Shown here piece by piece: positions 34,509 through 43,552 of a stretch of DNA of 64,000 nt (position 1 is the stretch's first letter; each line of letters begins with the position of its first letter). This DNA is from CBDCYS01 sp965226245 (lineage in GTDB: Bacteria; Acidobacteriota; Terriglobia; Bryobacterales; UBA6623), in assembly GCA_965226245.1 (NCBI GenBank), contig CBDDCL010000015.1, positions 6,448,001-6,512,000 on the forward strand, in the 5' to 3' direction. The notes under the pieces were generated by a model. That model made no database searches, had not been told where the DNA came from, and saw only the letters and a list, made by a program, of their open reading frames with translations. The translations under genes and the position numbers were made by a program.

Positions 34509-35928
34509 TCGATGAATATTATGGATTCCCGTCCGGCCATTGGGGCAACTATTTCAGCCCGATTCTCGAGCACAACGGCGAACTGGTCCGGGGCAAGGGA
34601 TTCATCATCGACGACCTGACCGATCACGCCTTGGAGTTCGTGGAACAGAACAAAGACCGGCCTTTCCTGTGCTATCTGCCCTACAACACGCCGCACTCGC
34701 CGATGCAGGTTCCCGACCGCTTCTGGGAGAAGTTTGAGAATCTGGAACTGGGAATGCGCAACCGCGACGCCGAATCCGAGGACGTCCCCAAGACCCGCGC
34801 CGCGCTGGCGATGGTCGAGAACATCGATTGGAATGTGGGCCGCGTGCTCGAAAAGCTCGACGAGCTGAATCTGGCCGAGAACACGATCGTGCTCTACTTC
34901 AGCGACAACGGCCCCAACAGTTGGCGCTGGAACGGAGGGATGAAAGGCCGCAAGGGGTCGACCGATGAAGGGGGCACCCGAGTTCCCGCGCTGATGCGCT
35001 GGCCGGGGCATATTGAGCCGGGGACGAAGATTAAGCAAATCGCCGCCGCGATCGATCTGCTGCCGACATTCGCCGACTTGGCCGGAATCCAGGTGGTGGG
35101 AGACAAACCGCTCGATGGCGTCAGCCTCAAGCCGCTGCTGCTGGGAAGCGGCGGCGATTGGCCCGACCGCATGATCTTCTCCCATTGGCGCGGGAGGGTC
35201 AGCGTTCGCACGCAGCGCCACAGGCTTGGCCCCCAGGGCGGACTCTTCGACATGGCGGCCGACCCAGGGCAGCATCACGATGTTGCGAGCGAGTATCCCG
35301 AGGTGGCCAAACAGTTGTTAGATGCCCGGGACGAGTGGAGCCAGGAACTGTTGCCGGGGCTGCGGGATGACGACCGCCCTTTCCCGGTGGGTTATCGTGA
35401 GTTTCCAACGACTTGGTTGCCGGCGCGTGACGGGGTGGCGCATGGCGGAGTGAAACGCAGCGCCCGGGCCCCCAACTGTTCCTTCTTCACCAACTGGACC
35501 AGCACGGACGATCGCATCACCTGGGACATCGAGGTAGCTGAAGGCGGCAGCTACGAAGCTGTTGTCTACTACACCTGCGCCCCGGCGGACATCGGTTCCA
35601 CGTTCGAGTTGAGTTTCAACGGTGGGCAGGCGCAAGGCAAGGTGAGCGAGGCGCACGACCCGCCGCTGCTTGGCGCCGAGAACGACCGCACACCGCGTTT
35701 TGGCGAGTCGCTCGTGAAAGACTTCAAGCCGCTGCGGATCGGCGTCTTGGAGATGAAGAAAGGCCGTGGGGAGTTGGCTCTGCAAGCAACCGGCGTTGCG
35801 GGCAAGCAGGTCATGGATGTGCGCTTCGTCAAGTTGACGCTGCTGAAGTAGCCAATGAAGTAGCCAAAAAGGCGGGCGAGCCAGCGGAGCGGCGGGCTGA
35901 CCCGGTTAGCGGCAAGAGGAGGCGCGCA

Positions 35929-36084
35929 TGGGGAGGCGACAGTACACCCGCAGGGAACTTCTTTTTTGGGCCGGCGCGACCTTACCCGCGTGGGGCCTGT
36001 GGCGGTACAATCTTCCTGTCGATGATCGACCAAACCATCTCGCACCACAAGATCACTGAGAAGCTCGCGGAAGAGCCCCTTTAA
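35929..36084 (+). pseudogene. Two truncated gene starts: Tat-like leader and Ser/Thr kinase leader
   Basis: An ATG at 35929 begins a 43-codon frame with a twin-arginine-like leader ('MGRRQYTRRELLFWAGATLP'). A second ATG at 36022, in another frame, gives 'MIDQTISHHKITEKLAEEPL' and then stops. The second closely resembles the invariant start of acidobacterial serine/threonine kinases (typically ISHYKITEKLG followed by the glycine loop), but the glycine loop is missing. Both appear to be debris left by deletions between the sulfatase and the astacin gene. Confidence 0.45.
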
Positions 36085-36197
36085 TTTAACGTGGCCCTCA
36101 TCCGTCTGTTTCTACGCTGATAACTAGTAGGGAGACGGTGTCCAAAGTACCGGTACCGCCCGGCTTTCACACCAGAGGGTGGGAGGTATTGCTTGCT

Positions 36198-39100
36198 GTG
36201 AACCACATTCGCCGTGCTGCGGCTGTCTGGCTGCTGGCTGCTGTCACCACTATCGGGGCCGCACACGCACAGACCCCAGAGCCCCTCGATATCCGCACCG
36301 GTGTCTATCGAGGGCGGTCCGTAACCTATCAGGTTATCAATGGCTTGGCCGTCGTTGAGGGCGATATCATTCTTGGGACCCCGGAGGAATTGGAGCCTCC
36401 CAAGGGTCCGCAGGTCATCAAGGAACCGGATGCTCGGAAGGAAGCGGTTGCGACAAGTGCCCCGGAGAGACTGTGGCCCGACGGCGTTGTCCCCTACGTC
36501 ATCGATTCGAATCTGCCCGAGCCACGGCGCGTTCTCAACGCCATCCAGCATTGGAACAACAACACTTTGATCCAGTTTGTCGAGAGAACGAATGAGCCCA
36601 ATTGGATCACCTTCGAGAAACCAGGCGAGCCAATTTGCGCTTCTAGCGTCGGTATGGCTGGGGGCGAGCAGAGCCTCTCTCTTGGCGACGGCTGTAGCGT
36701 CGGTGCCGTAATTCACGAGATCGGACACGCGGTTGGGTTTTGGCACGAGCAGCAGCGCGAAGATCGAGACAACCATGTCAATGTGCTGTTCGACAACATC
36801 GACAAGCGGAGAACGCTGGCCAATTTCACTCAATTTATCATGACTAGCGATGACATTGGTCCGTACAACTACGGCTCAATCATGCACTACTCTGCCTATG
36901 CGTTTACCCGCAACAATCTGCCGAGCATCGAAACGATCCCGCCTGGAATGGTCATTGGGGAGGCCGACGGTCTTTCCGCTGGTGACATCGACGGAGTGAA
37001 TCGCCTCTACGGTCAGACCCCGACTAAGACGACAATTTCAACGAACCCCCCGGAACTTCAGATCAGGGTGGATGGCATGGTGTTCACCGCGCCGCAGAGT
37101 TTCGATTGGTCACCGGGGACCAGCCACACCATTAGCGTTCCATCGCCGCAAGGGGATAATAGTGAGCGTTTTCTGTTCGGGAAGTGGAGTGACGGTGGCA
37201 ACCAGACCCACAACGTGATTGCGGCTTCTTCGACCACGGTGTTCACGGCTCATTTCATTCAGCAGTTCAAGATTGTGACGGGTGCCTTTCCACCTGAGAG
37301 CGGAACGGTGACGATCACCCCATTTCCCCCTGGTGGCTTCTACACCGCCCGCACCCCAGTTGAGGTCACTGCGTATCCAGCGGAAGGATTCTCGTTCGGA
37401 ATTTGGCTGCAGCCGAATGTGCGGCTGCACGGGTTTTCCGGAAATCCAGCGCGGTTTCCGGTCCGCTTTCCGCGCCTGCTGAACTACACGGCCACCTTTA
37501 CACAAGCTCGGCCGACAACCATTGCAGCAAACTTCCCCGGGCTTCGGGTCGTCGTGGATGGTCTCACGTGGAGTTTACCGCTCAACTTTTATTGGTCCGT
37601 CGGCACGACGCATACGATCGGGGTGGAAGATGCCGTTCAGGTCGGGCCTTCCGGGGTGAGCCGTTGGGTTTTCAAGGAGTGGAGTGACGGCGGCGCAGTG
37701 ACACACAACATCACCGTTTCTGAAGACGTCTCGACCTTCACCGCCGACTTCACCAAGCAGTACTTGTTGTCTACACTGGCGCTGCCGCCGGATGGAGGGA
37801 GCATCGAGGTAGCTCCCAGTTCACGTGACGGCTTCTACGACGACAGAACGCCTGTGCAGGTCACGGCGGTGCCCGCTCCCGGTTTCGAGTTGTCGTTTTG
37901 GTTCGGTGACGTATCCGGCACAGACAACCCGCAGTCCTTGACGATGGACGACCAAGGGTGGGTGAATGCGCGTTTCGAAGAGTCGCGACAGCTAATCTCT
38001 GGAGTGCCGACGGAGTTCTCCCTGCGAGCGGTCTCCAATCCCACTCTGTTCAATAGTTCCAGCTCCAGGTACCGAGTGGAGGTGCCCGAAGGTGCCACCT
38101 CACTCAGCGTTCGGCTTACAACGACCACCGCCGCAGCCGACGTTGACTTACACGTCCAGCGTGGGTCGGTCCCCATAGTATCCGAGGGAAGGGTAGTCGC
38201 AGACCATTCTTCCGCCGGGCGGGGCGGGGGGGACGAATTGGTGGTCGTTACGCCAGAGTCGAGACCGCCGTTGCAGGCGGGGACGTACTTTGTTGCTCTG
38301 GCTTTATTTACGACGGGCGTAGAAGCATCAGGGACACTGACCGCAGAGGTGGAGGCACCGGAGGTCAGCCCGCCCCGGATCGACGTTTCCGTTCCTGCTT
38401 TCACGTTCACGTCGGAAGAAGGTATGAACCCGCCGCCGCAGACCTTCGATATTCGCAATTCGGGCGACGGTACGCTGAACTATCAAATCACGACCGATCA
38501 GCCGTGGCTTTTCACGTTTCCCGGCCAGGGCAGTTCCACCGGCGAAGCCGACACAATCAAGGTTTCCGTCAACTCGGAGCGTCTCGCGGAGAGCACCTTC
38601 CACGGAACGATCACCATCTCCGAGTCGCAAGCGCAGGCCACGAAGCAAGCGGCGCGCATTCAGGAAACCATCTCGGCGATCATTCCGGTGACTCTTGTGG
38701 TGACTCCCGCCTCTTCGGGGCTTATACCGGGGGGCCTTGTCAACGCTGCCAGCTTTAATGCTTTCGCCGCTCCGGCATCGATCATGTCTCTATTCGGAAC
38801 CGGCTTCGCCGATCGCACCGAAGTGGCCAACACCACACCGCTTCCGACTACGCTTGCGGGCACCACCGTTACCGTTACTGACATCCGGGGTGTGTCGCGG
38901 ACGGCTGAGCTATTCTTCGTTTCGGAGGGACAAATCAACTTCCTGATCCCGGAGGGCACGGCATTGGGACCGACCAACGTAACTGCAACGCGGGAAGATG
39001 GCAATTCAGGAACGATCAGGATACTGGTTGAGGCCGTGGGACCGGCGCTCTTCTCAGCGAATGCCGACGGCATGGGAGTGGCGGCGGCGTCCTTTTTGCG

Positions 39101-39461
39101 AGTTGCCGCCGACGGGTCTCATACTCAGGGCCTGATCTTCAACCCCAATACACGCTCCTCTGTCCCTATCGACCTCGGACCCGAAGGCGATCAAGTCTTT
39201 CTGCTGCTGTTCGGAACTGGGGTGCGAGGCTTTACTCAAGCCGTCACGGCGACAATGCAGTACTTGAATGCAGATAGGTTTCTTAAGGTGGAAAACGAGA
39301 GCGTCCCCGTGCTAGGCGCTGTCCCGCAAGGCCAATTCGTCGGCCTGGATCAGATTAACATCGGCCCGTTGCCCAGAAGCCTCGTCGGTCGCGGCACCAT
39401 CAACATCCTTCTCACAGCCGACGGCAAACGAGCCAACGTTGTGACCTTCAACGTGCGTTAG
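36198..39461 (+). CDS. Secreted astacin-type metalloprotease with repeats and Solibacter C-terminal domain
   Basis: About 1087 residues from the GTG at 36198 (GGGAGG box upstream); a GTG at 36138 would add 20 residues. In order: signal peptide (1-24), prodomain-like segment, astacin catalytic domain with HEIGHAVGFWHEQQRED (zinc ligands His173, His177, His183; catalytic Glu174) and Met-turn 'SIMHY', then two or more repeats of about 110 residues with 'FKEWSDGG'-type motifs. These are followed by a pre-peptidase-like beta-domain ('SRYRVEVPEGATSLSVRL'), a BACON-like domain ('FDIRNSGDGTLNYQI') and the TIGR03437-type C-terminal domain ('VNAASFNAFAAPASIMSLFG'). The product is probably surface-bound or secreted. 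It is monocistronic. Confidence 0.9.
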   Translation: MNHIRRAAAVWLLAAVTTIGAAHAQTPEPLDIRTGVYRGRSVTYQVINGLAVVEGDIILGTPEELEPPKGPQVIKEPDARKEAVATSAPERLWPDGVVPYVIDSNLPEPRRVLNAIQHWNNNTLIQFVERTNEPNWITFEKPGEPICASSVGMAGGEQSLSLGDGCSVGAVIHEIGHAVGFWHEQQREDRDNHVNVLFDNIDKRRTLANFTQFIMTSDDIGPYNYGSIMHYSAYAFTRNNLPSIETIPPGMVIGEADGLSAGDIDGVNRLYGQTPTKTTISTNPPELQIRVDGMVFTAPQSFDWSPGTSHTISVPSPQGDNSERFLFGKWSDGGNQTHNVIAASSTTVFTAHFIQQFKIVTGAFPPESGTVTITPFPPGGFYTARTPVEVTAYPAEGFSFGIWLQPNVRLHGFSGNPARFPVRFPRLLNYTATFTQARPTTIAANFPGLRVVVDGLTWSLPLNFYWSVGTTHTIGVEDAVQVGPSGVSRWVFKEWSDGGAVTHNITVSEDVSTFTADFTKQYLLSTLALPPDGGSIEVAPSSRDGFYDDRTPVQVTAVPAPGFELSFWFGDVSGTDNPQSLTMDDQGWVNARFEESRQLISGVPTEFSLRAVSNPTLFNSSSSRYRVEVPEGATSLSVRLTTTTAAADVDLHVQRGSVPIVSEGRVVADHSSAGRGGGDELVVVTPESRPPLQAGTYFVALALFTTGVEASGTLTAEVEAPEVSPPRIDVSVPAFTFTSEEGMNPPPQTFDIRNSGDGTLNYQITTDQPWLFTFPGQGSSTGEADTIKVSVNSERLAESTFHGTITISESQAQATKQAARIQETISAIIPVTLVVTPASSGLIPGGLVNAASFNAFAAPASIMSLFGTGFADRTEVANTTPLPTTLAGTTVTVTDIRGVSRTAELFFVSEGQINFLIPEGTALGPTNVTATREDGNSGTIRILVEAVGPALFSANADGMGVAAASFLRVAADGSHTQGLIFNPNTRSSVPIDLGPEGDQVFLLLFGTGVRGFTQAVTATMQYLNADRFLKVENESVPVLGAVPQGQFVGLDQINIGPLPRSLVGRGTINILLTADGKRANVVTFNVR

Positions 39462-40215
39462 CGTCGCTCAAGATACGCTTCCTCCCGCCGCGCCTCACCC
39501 ACGGCCTGAAGAAGGTGCTGGATGCGAGAGCAAACTTGCTTCAGAACGGCTCTGTTCAGTATTGCCCCTTCCCAAACCCGACCTTTGGAACATTTTCTAC
39601 AATCGTCGCGTGAGGTCATTAGATACGGAACGGGCTCTCTGCCATGGGGGGGGCGCTCCCCCCGGACTGAGAACTGAGAAAGTCGGGGACAAGAAAGTCG
39701 GGGAAAGTCGGGGGCAGGCGACGACTTTTTGAGCCGGGTGTGGCAGTCCGCAGCTCAACACAAAAAAGGGAAGAATGGCTTTCGGTAGAGCATTTCCGCA
39801 AACTGTAACCCCTTAGAATCAATCATATGAAAAGGAACTCTTAAAGTTGGTCCATTCCCCTCTGCTATGATGCGACTAGCCAGGGGAAAACCCTGTGAAT
39901 ACCATCCGAAACAGGAATCGGCTTGTCCAGCTCGGAGCCCGAATTTTACGGCAACTCCTGAGTGGCTTCGCTCCGGAAACGGCAGTGCGCGAAAAACTCC
40001 AGGCCGCGCCGCCCGGCGTGGCGCATGGCTCCAGCCGTGCCGCGCTGGGCCTCCGGCCCGCCGTGAAACATGCGCGCCATCCCGCTCATTCCGAGCGGCT
40101 GCCAGCAAGCTGGCCGCGCCGAAAAACAGCCCAGTGTCCGGCACCGCCGCAAGGGGCGGTTTGGGGCCAAGTTTCGAGTTTGCATAATAAGGAACGCGCG
40201 GGTGAGGCAAATCCG
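39462..40215. repeat. Non-coding stretch with REP-like AAAGTCGGGG motifs
   Basis: There is no supported gene in this 750-bp gap. At 39678-39735 the motif 'gaaagtcgggg' is repeated three times and the last copy forms a hairpin, AAAGTCG...CGACTTT, followed by T residues. Related motifs recur at 40257-40290, inside the 3' end of the dehydrogenase gene. Such units resemble REP sequences mobilised by Y1-type (RAYT) transposases; no such transposase gene is in the window. Confidence 0.5.
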
Positions 40216-41403
40216 CTAAGTTCCGCTAATTCGCCCCGATCGTTGCCAGCGCCCACGAAAGTCAGGAGCACGAAAGTCGGGGCCAGGCGCCGGGGGAAAA
40301 CCGGCTGCCGAGTTGGAGGGCCGAACTTCATGCAGGAGCGGTTCCCCCCGCAAGCCGGCGAAGAGGTTCGCCACCGAAATCTCCGCCATTTTTTGTCGCG
40401 TCTCGATCGTGGCGCTGCCCAGGTGAGGCACGATCGTCAAGTTGTCCAGCTTGAGGATGGGATGATCGCGCGGCAGGGGCTCGGGGTCGGTGACGTCCAG
40501 CGCGGCAGCGGCAATTTGGCCGCTTTTCAATGCTTCGCAGAGCGCGTCTGTTTCGACGATCCCGCCGCGCGAGACATTCACGAGAATCGCTGACGGCTTC
40601 ATCTTGGAGAGGGCGGCGGCGTTGATCAGATGATGCGTCTCCGCGGTGAGGGGACAGCAGATCATCACGTAGTCCGCCTCGCTCAGCAGTTCGTCGAGGG
40701 AGGCGTAGCGAACACTGAGTTCGCTCTCGGCATCTTCGCGCCGGCGGCGGTTATGGTAGAGGACCGGCATGTCAAACGCTCGGGCTCGCCGCGCCACCTG
40801 GCGGCCGACGTTTCCCAGACCGATGATACCCAGGGTGCTGCCGTGGACCTCGCGGCCCAGCATGAATCCCGGGTCGTAGCGCAGAAACTCCGGCGAGCGG
40901 GCGTAGCGGTCTCCTTCAACCACCCGGCGTGCGGCGGCCAGCAGCAGCGTAAACCCCATGTCGGCGGTCGCCCCGTCGAGGATCCCCGGGGTGTTGCCCA
41001 CCGGAATGCCCCGTTCGGCGGCATCGGCAACGCGGATATGGTCGACTCCGACACCGTAATTGCTGATGATTTTTACTCCTGGCAGGCGGTCCAGCATGGC
41101 GCCATCCACAAGCAGGTGGCCGTAGGTGTAAATGCCGTCAATGGGCTCGCTGCTGCCGTCGATGGCGACTTGCCACCCTAACAGCTCCAATTGATCGCCC
41201 ATCGAGTCCATTACAGCTTGGGCGAGAGGGCCGTCGGCGATGATTTTCGGGCGGGTTGGCGGGGCGGGCTGGGTCAAAGATTGCTTTGGCACTAGGCCGA
41301 GTATTTTATCAGACCAACCGCGGAGATCAGTTTCTGGGTTGCTGCTTGCGGTAGCGTCCTTGGTTTCACGATCTCGTTTGAAAAGTGAGGAAGAGGGAGC
41401 CAC
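40216..41403 (-). CDS. D-2-hydroxyacid dehydrogenase (phosphoglycerate-dehydrogenase-like)
   Basis: The core domain is clear. It has the NAD-binding 'LGIIGLGNVGRQVARRARAF', catalytic Arg in 'LVNVSRGGIVETDAL', Glu in 'ALDVTDPEPLP' and His in 'TIVPHLGSATIETR'. The normal C-terminus would be near 'LRGEPLLHEV' (about 40325). The frame then runs about 35 residues through REP-like sequence before stopping, so the protein tail looks altered. The start is uncertain: 41403 is the farthest, but the conserved part begins about 50 residues later ('PTRPKIIADGPLAQAVMD'). The substrate could be glyoxylate, hydroxypyruvate or another 2-oxoacid. Confidence 0.85.
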   Translation of the reverse strand: MAPSSSLFKRDRETKDATASSNPETDLRGWSDKILGLVPKQSLTQPAPPTRPKIIADGPLAQAVMDSMGDQLELLGWQVAIDGSSEPIDGIYTYGHLLVDGAMLDRLPGVKIISNYGVGVDHIRVADAAERGIPVGNTPGILDGATADMGFTLLLAAARRVVEGDRYARSPEFLRYDPGFMLGREVHGSTLGIIGLGNVGRQVARRARAFDMPVLYHNRRRREDAESELSVRYASLDELLSEADYVMICCPLTAETHHLINAAALSKMKPSAILVNVSRGGIVETDALCEALKSGQIAAAALDVTDPEPLPRDHPILKLDNLTIVPHLGSATIETRQKMAEISVANLFAGLRGEPLLHEVRPSNSAAGFPPAPGPDFRAPDFRGRWQRSGRISGT

Positions 41404-41431
41404 GTTCGGCTACGCGCTGCAAAGCACCGAA

Positions 41432-41746
41432 CTACTTCTGGGTGCGGCCCTGCCAGTACCCGGGTTCACGGCGGTCGTGAGCAACTGCGAGAATTCTGAT
41501 GGCCGTTGTCGTTTCGAGGTACACACATGACAAGGGAAGCGCCCAGCGGGAACCCGCCGGACCGGCAGGTCTGGGCAACACCTGGGACTGGAGCGGCAGC
41601 ACAGGGCCATCTCGCGATGTGGTCAGCACAACGTCAATGGCCTCTAGAAACTGCATGCCGAGCCCCGGCCGCTTGTCGTCATACCAACCGCCGGCTTCGT
41701 CGAGCTCAGCCGCGGCCTCGGGCTCGATGCGGATCGGCCGGTTCAC
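41432..41746 (-). pseudogene. ParE/RelE-type toxin with several frameshifts
   Basis: The GTG at 41746 overlaps the antitoxin stop by 4 bp. The N-terminus 'NRPIRIEPEAAAELDEAGGW' and C-terminus 'VYLETTTAIRILAVAHDRRE' are typical of ParE. The middle is not. Family-like sequence there appears in the other two frames: 'HIARWPCAAAPVPGV' in one, then 'DLPVRRVPAGRFPCHV' in the next. Three shifts of the same sign are needed, so the outer frame is restored. The open frame thus encodes a toxin with a scrambled core of about 30 residues, most likely inactive, or sequence errors are present. Confidence 0.7.
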
Positions 41747-41988
41747 CCCTTCGCCAAGCCACGCGCGATGCGTTGGCGCACTTCTTCCCACCGCTCGCCA
41801 CTCGACTCGCCGGCGATCACGCGGCCTGCGCGACGCTCGATTTCCCGTGCCCAGGCGGCTTCCGCCGCGGTTTCGCCGGCAGGGGCCGGCTCGTCAAGAC
41901 TGCCGAGCAGTTCCGCGGCGACATCAGCGCGTTCTTCCGCGGGCAACGCCAGGGTTTCGCGCAGCAACTCTTGGGTTCGCGATGTCAT
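41743..41988 (-). CDS. Addiction-module antitoxin (TIGR02574-like)
   Basis: 81 residues, 'MTSRTQELLRETLALPAEER' and onward with 'ADVAAELLGSLDEPA' and a C-terminal helix 'ERWEEVRQRIARGL'. This fits the small helical antitoxins usually paired with ParE/RelE toxins. The frame is intact although its toxin partner is damaged. Confidence 0.8.
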   Translation of the reverse strand: MTSRTQELLRETLALPAEERADVAAELLGSLDEPAPAGETAAEAAWAREIERRAGRVIAGESSGERWEEVRQRIARGLAKG

Positions 41989-42340
41989 GAGGCCATTGTA
42001 TCATTCGAGTTTTGCAGCCCAACCCAGCGCTGCAAGCGACGGCCAAAAGCAGGCCGTGCCTGAGCACCAAGCCGTTAGGCGGACAAGGTGACCAGCGCGT
42101 AGCGCGGGCTCGCGGGGACCTGCGGCTGCGGCCGCGGCCAGGGCGACTGCTAGGGCTCGTTTCAGCACGGCCGTTGGAGAGGAGGGCTCCTTGCGACGAT
42201 GGTATCAGAGAGGATTGCGGGAGGCGCGGGGTTGAGGAAGAGGGCGGGCGCCAGGGTCGAACACAATAGGCGAGGAGCGGACCTGTGGCCTCTTGCGGGG
42301 GGTATTGCGTTTGGGCGGATTTGACCCCGCGCTTGCGCTT
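41989..42340. other. Intergenic region with an attC-like fold
   Basis: There is no supported gene. The segment 42012-42080 is bounded by GCCCAAC and GTTAGGC, which fit the R-Y-Y-Y-A-A-C and G-T-T-R-R-R-Y core sites of integron attC. It contains a hairpin, ACGGCC-loop-GGCCGT. The rest is GC-rich and featureless. No integron integrase or cassette array is seen. Confidence 0.3.
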
Positions 42341-42653
42341 GGGGCTCTGTTCGGTGTGTTGTAACCCAATGAAAATGTCCCCTTGCGCGCACAATAGAAA
42401 TGTCCCCTCTAGATCAGATTCGTGGCTGGCCCCTTCGCCTAGCAGGCTGATGATGGCGTCGGCGAGGGACCCGTCAAGGGTCCGCAAAGCCAAGCCCTAC
42501 GGGCTCGCCCTTGACTGTTCCCTCGCCGACGCGAAAAGAGCACTCGGTTCAACAAGGCGAATGGGCTTAAGAGCTTAGCGCGCAAGGGGACATTTCTACT
42601 GTGCTGGCGAGGGGGACATTTCTATTGTGCTACAACAGGGGCTCTGTTCGGTG
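42341..42653. mobile_element. 281-bp element family D, copy 2, with 16-bp target duplication
   Basis: The element spans 42357-42637 and is flanked by ggggctctgttcggtg at 42341-42356 and 42638-42653. It is the exact inverse of the copy at 3228-3508 as far as can be read. A different 16-bp duplication at each copy shows that both arose by transposition. Confidence 0.88.
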
Positions 42654-42684
42654 TTTTCAGTGACGTGGCGGTTGTGTTAGGCTG

Positions 42685-43329
42685 ATGACGATGTCCAAAA
42701 CAGTCCTTCCTGTTATTGTTTTGGGCTGTGGGCTCTTGGGCCACGGCTTTCCGGCGGGGGCGGCGGCTCGCACGAGCTTACGCGCTACGCGGCAATCGCA
42801 ACTTTTCCAGAACCAGCGGGCCGATCGCGACCACTTGTCGCGAATGACGGACCAGAAGACGCTCGAGCGCTTCAAGCGCCTGGAGTTGATCGTCTCCGTT
42901 CCTGCGAAGACGAAAGACTACTACATCCACGACATCCCTGCTCAATACCATTACCTTCGTCCCTGGACGAAGCTGTTCCTGGACCGGCTGAGCAGCCAGT
43001 TCCGCTCGCGCTTTGGCAGACCGTTGCGAATTACGAGTTTGATTCGCACGTCCGCCTACCAAAACCAGCTTTCGCGCAGCAACGGGAATGCTGCATCGGC
43101 TGTGGGCGAGAAACGTTCGTCGCATCTCACCGGCGCCAGCCTCGACATTTCCAAGAAAGGAATGACGGCCGCGCGGCAACGCTGGGTCCGCAATGTTTTG
43201 GCTTCGCTGAAGGCGAAAGGCTATTTGTTCGCGGTCGAGGAGTTCTATCAGCCGAATTTCCACGTCATGGTGCACCGGAATTACCCGCAGTACGTCGCGA
43301 TGTTGCAGGCGCGGCGGAAGAAGAGATAG
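42685..43329 (+). CDS. Secreted DUF5715/M15-like peptidase
   Basis: 214 residues with a signal peptide (about 1-27). The C-terminal domain carries the M15-like zinc pattern 'SSHLTGASLDISKKG' (His and Asp ligands) and 'EFYQPNFHVMVHR' (final His ligands), preceded by 'RITSLIRTSAYQNQLSRSNG'. Related proteins cut D-Ala bonds in peptidoglycan. A start at 42691 (MSKTVLPV) is also possible. The gene is followed closely by repeat C and then by the S41-like gene in the same direction. Confidence 0.85.
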   Translation: MTMSKTVLPVIVLGCGLLGHGFPAGAAARTSLRATRQSQLFQNQRADRDHLSRMTDQKTLERFKRLELIVSVPAKTKDYYIHDIPAQYHYLRPWTKLFLDRLSSQFRSRFGRPLRITSLIRTSAYQNQLSRSNGNAASAVGEKRSSHLTGASLDISKKGMTAARQRWVRNVLASLKAKGYLFAVEEFYQPNFHVMVHRNYPQYVAMLQARRKKR

Positions 43330-43348
43330 TCCCACCCGAGCTTCCCAA

Positions 43349-43439
43349 CGCGGACCAGCCGCAACCAAAACGGGGAGCGCGGCCGCTGGCGGATGAGGCG
43401 CGTCGAAGCGGCTAACCCCTCCCTCACGGCCGGGGCTCA
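43349..43439. repeat. Dispersed repeat family C, copy 3
   Basis: This is a third copy of the block at 2391-2483, located between the M15-like and S41-like genes. One base in the core differs ('cacggccggggctc'). Confidence 0.7.
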
Positions 43440-43552
43440 AGGTGCAACGAGTGTGCCGGCAAGTAACCCGTCCGGGGCGGAGCGCGTTGTATCATAAAAG
43501 CAAGGTTGACGGCGCAGTCCCTGCTTGGCCGGTCACTGAAAGGCTCACTGTT

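Larger units (their letters stand above)
33038..35851 (+). pseudogene. Secreted arylsulfatase gene interrupted by an IS1595-type element
   Basis: The first part (33038-33481) encodes a signal peptide and the sulfatase N-terminus. Metal-binding 'ILSDDQGWGD' (Asp40, Asp41) and the formylglycine motif CSPTR (Cys79-Arg83) are present. The gene is cut after codon 148 (NGRGFDE). The second part resumes at 34517 (YYGFPSGHWG) in the same frame and runs 445 codons to 35851. Removing the 1027-bp element and one copy of the duplication TCGATGAA restores about 592 residues. The C-terminal extension after about residue 470 resembles a carbohydrate-binding beta-sandwich. As it stands no full sulfatase can be made. 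Confidence 0.93.

Noticed and set aside
43442..43552. N-terminal extension of the S41-like protein
   Set aside because: The extension has no signal or domain and would bury the membrane anchor; the ATG at 43553 places the anchor at the N-terminus.
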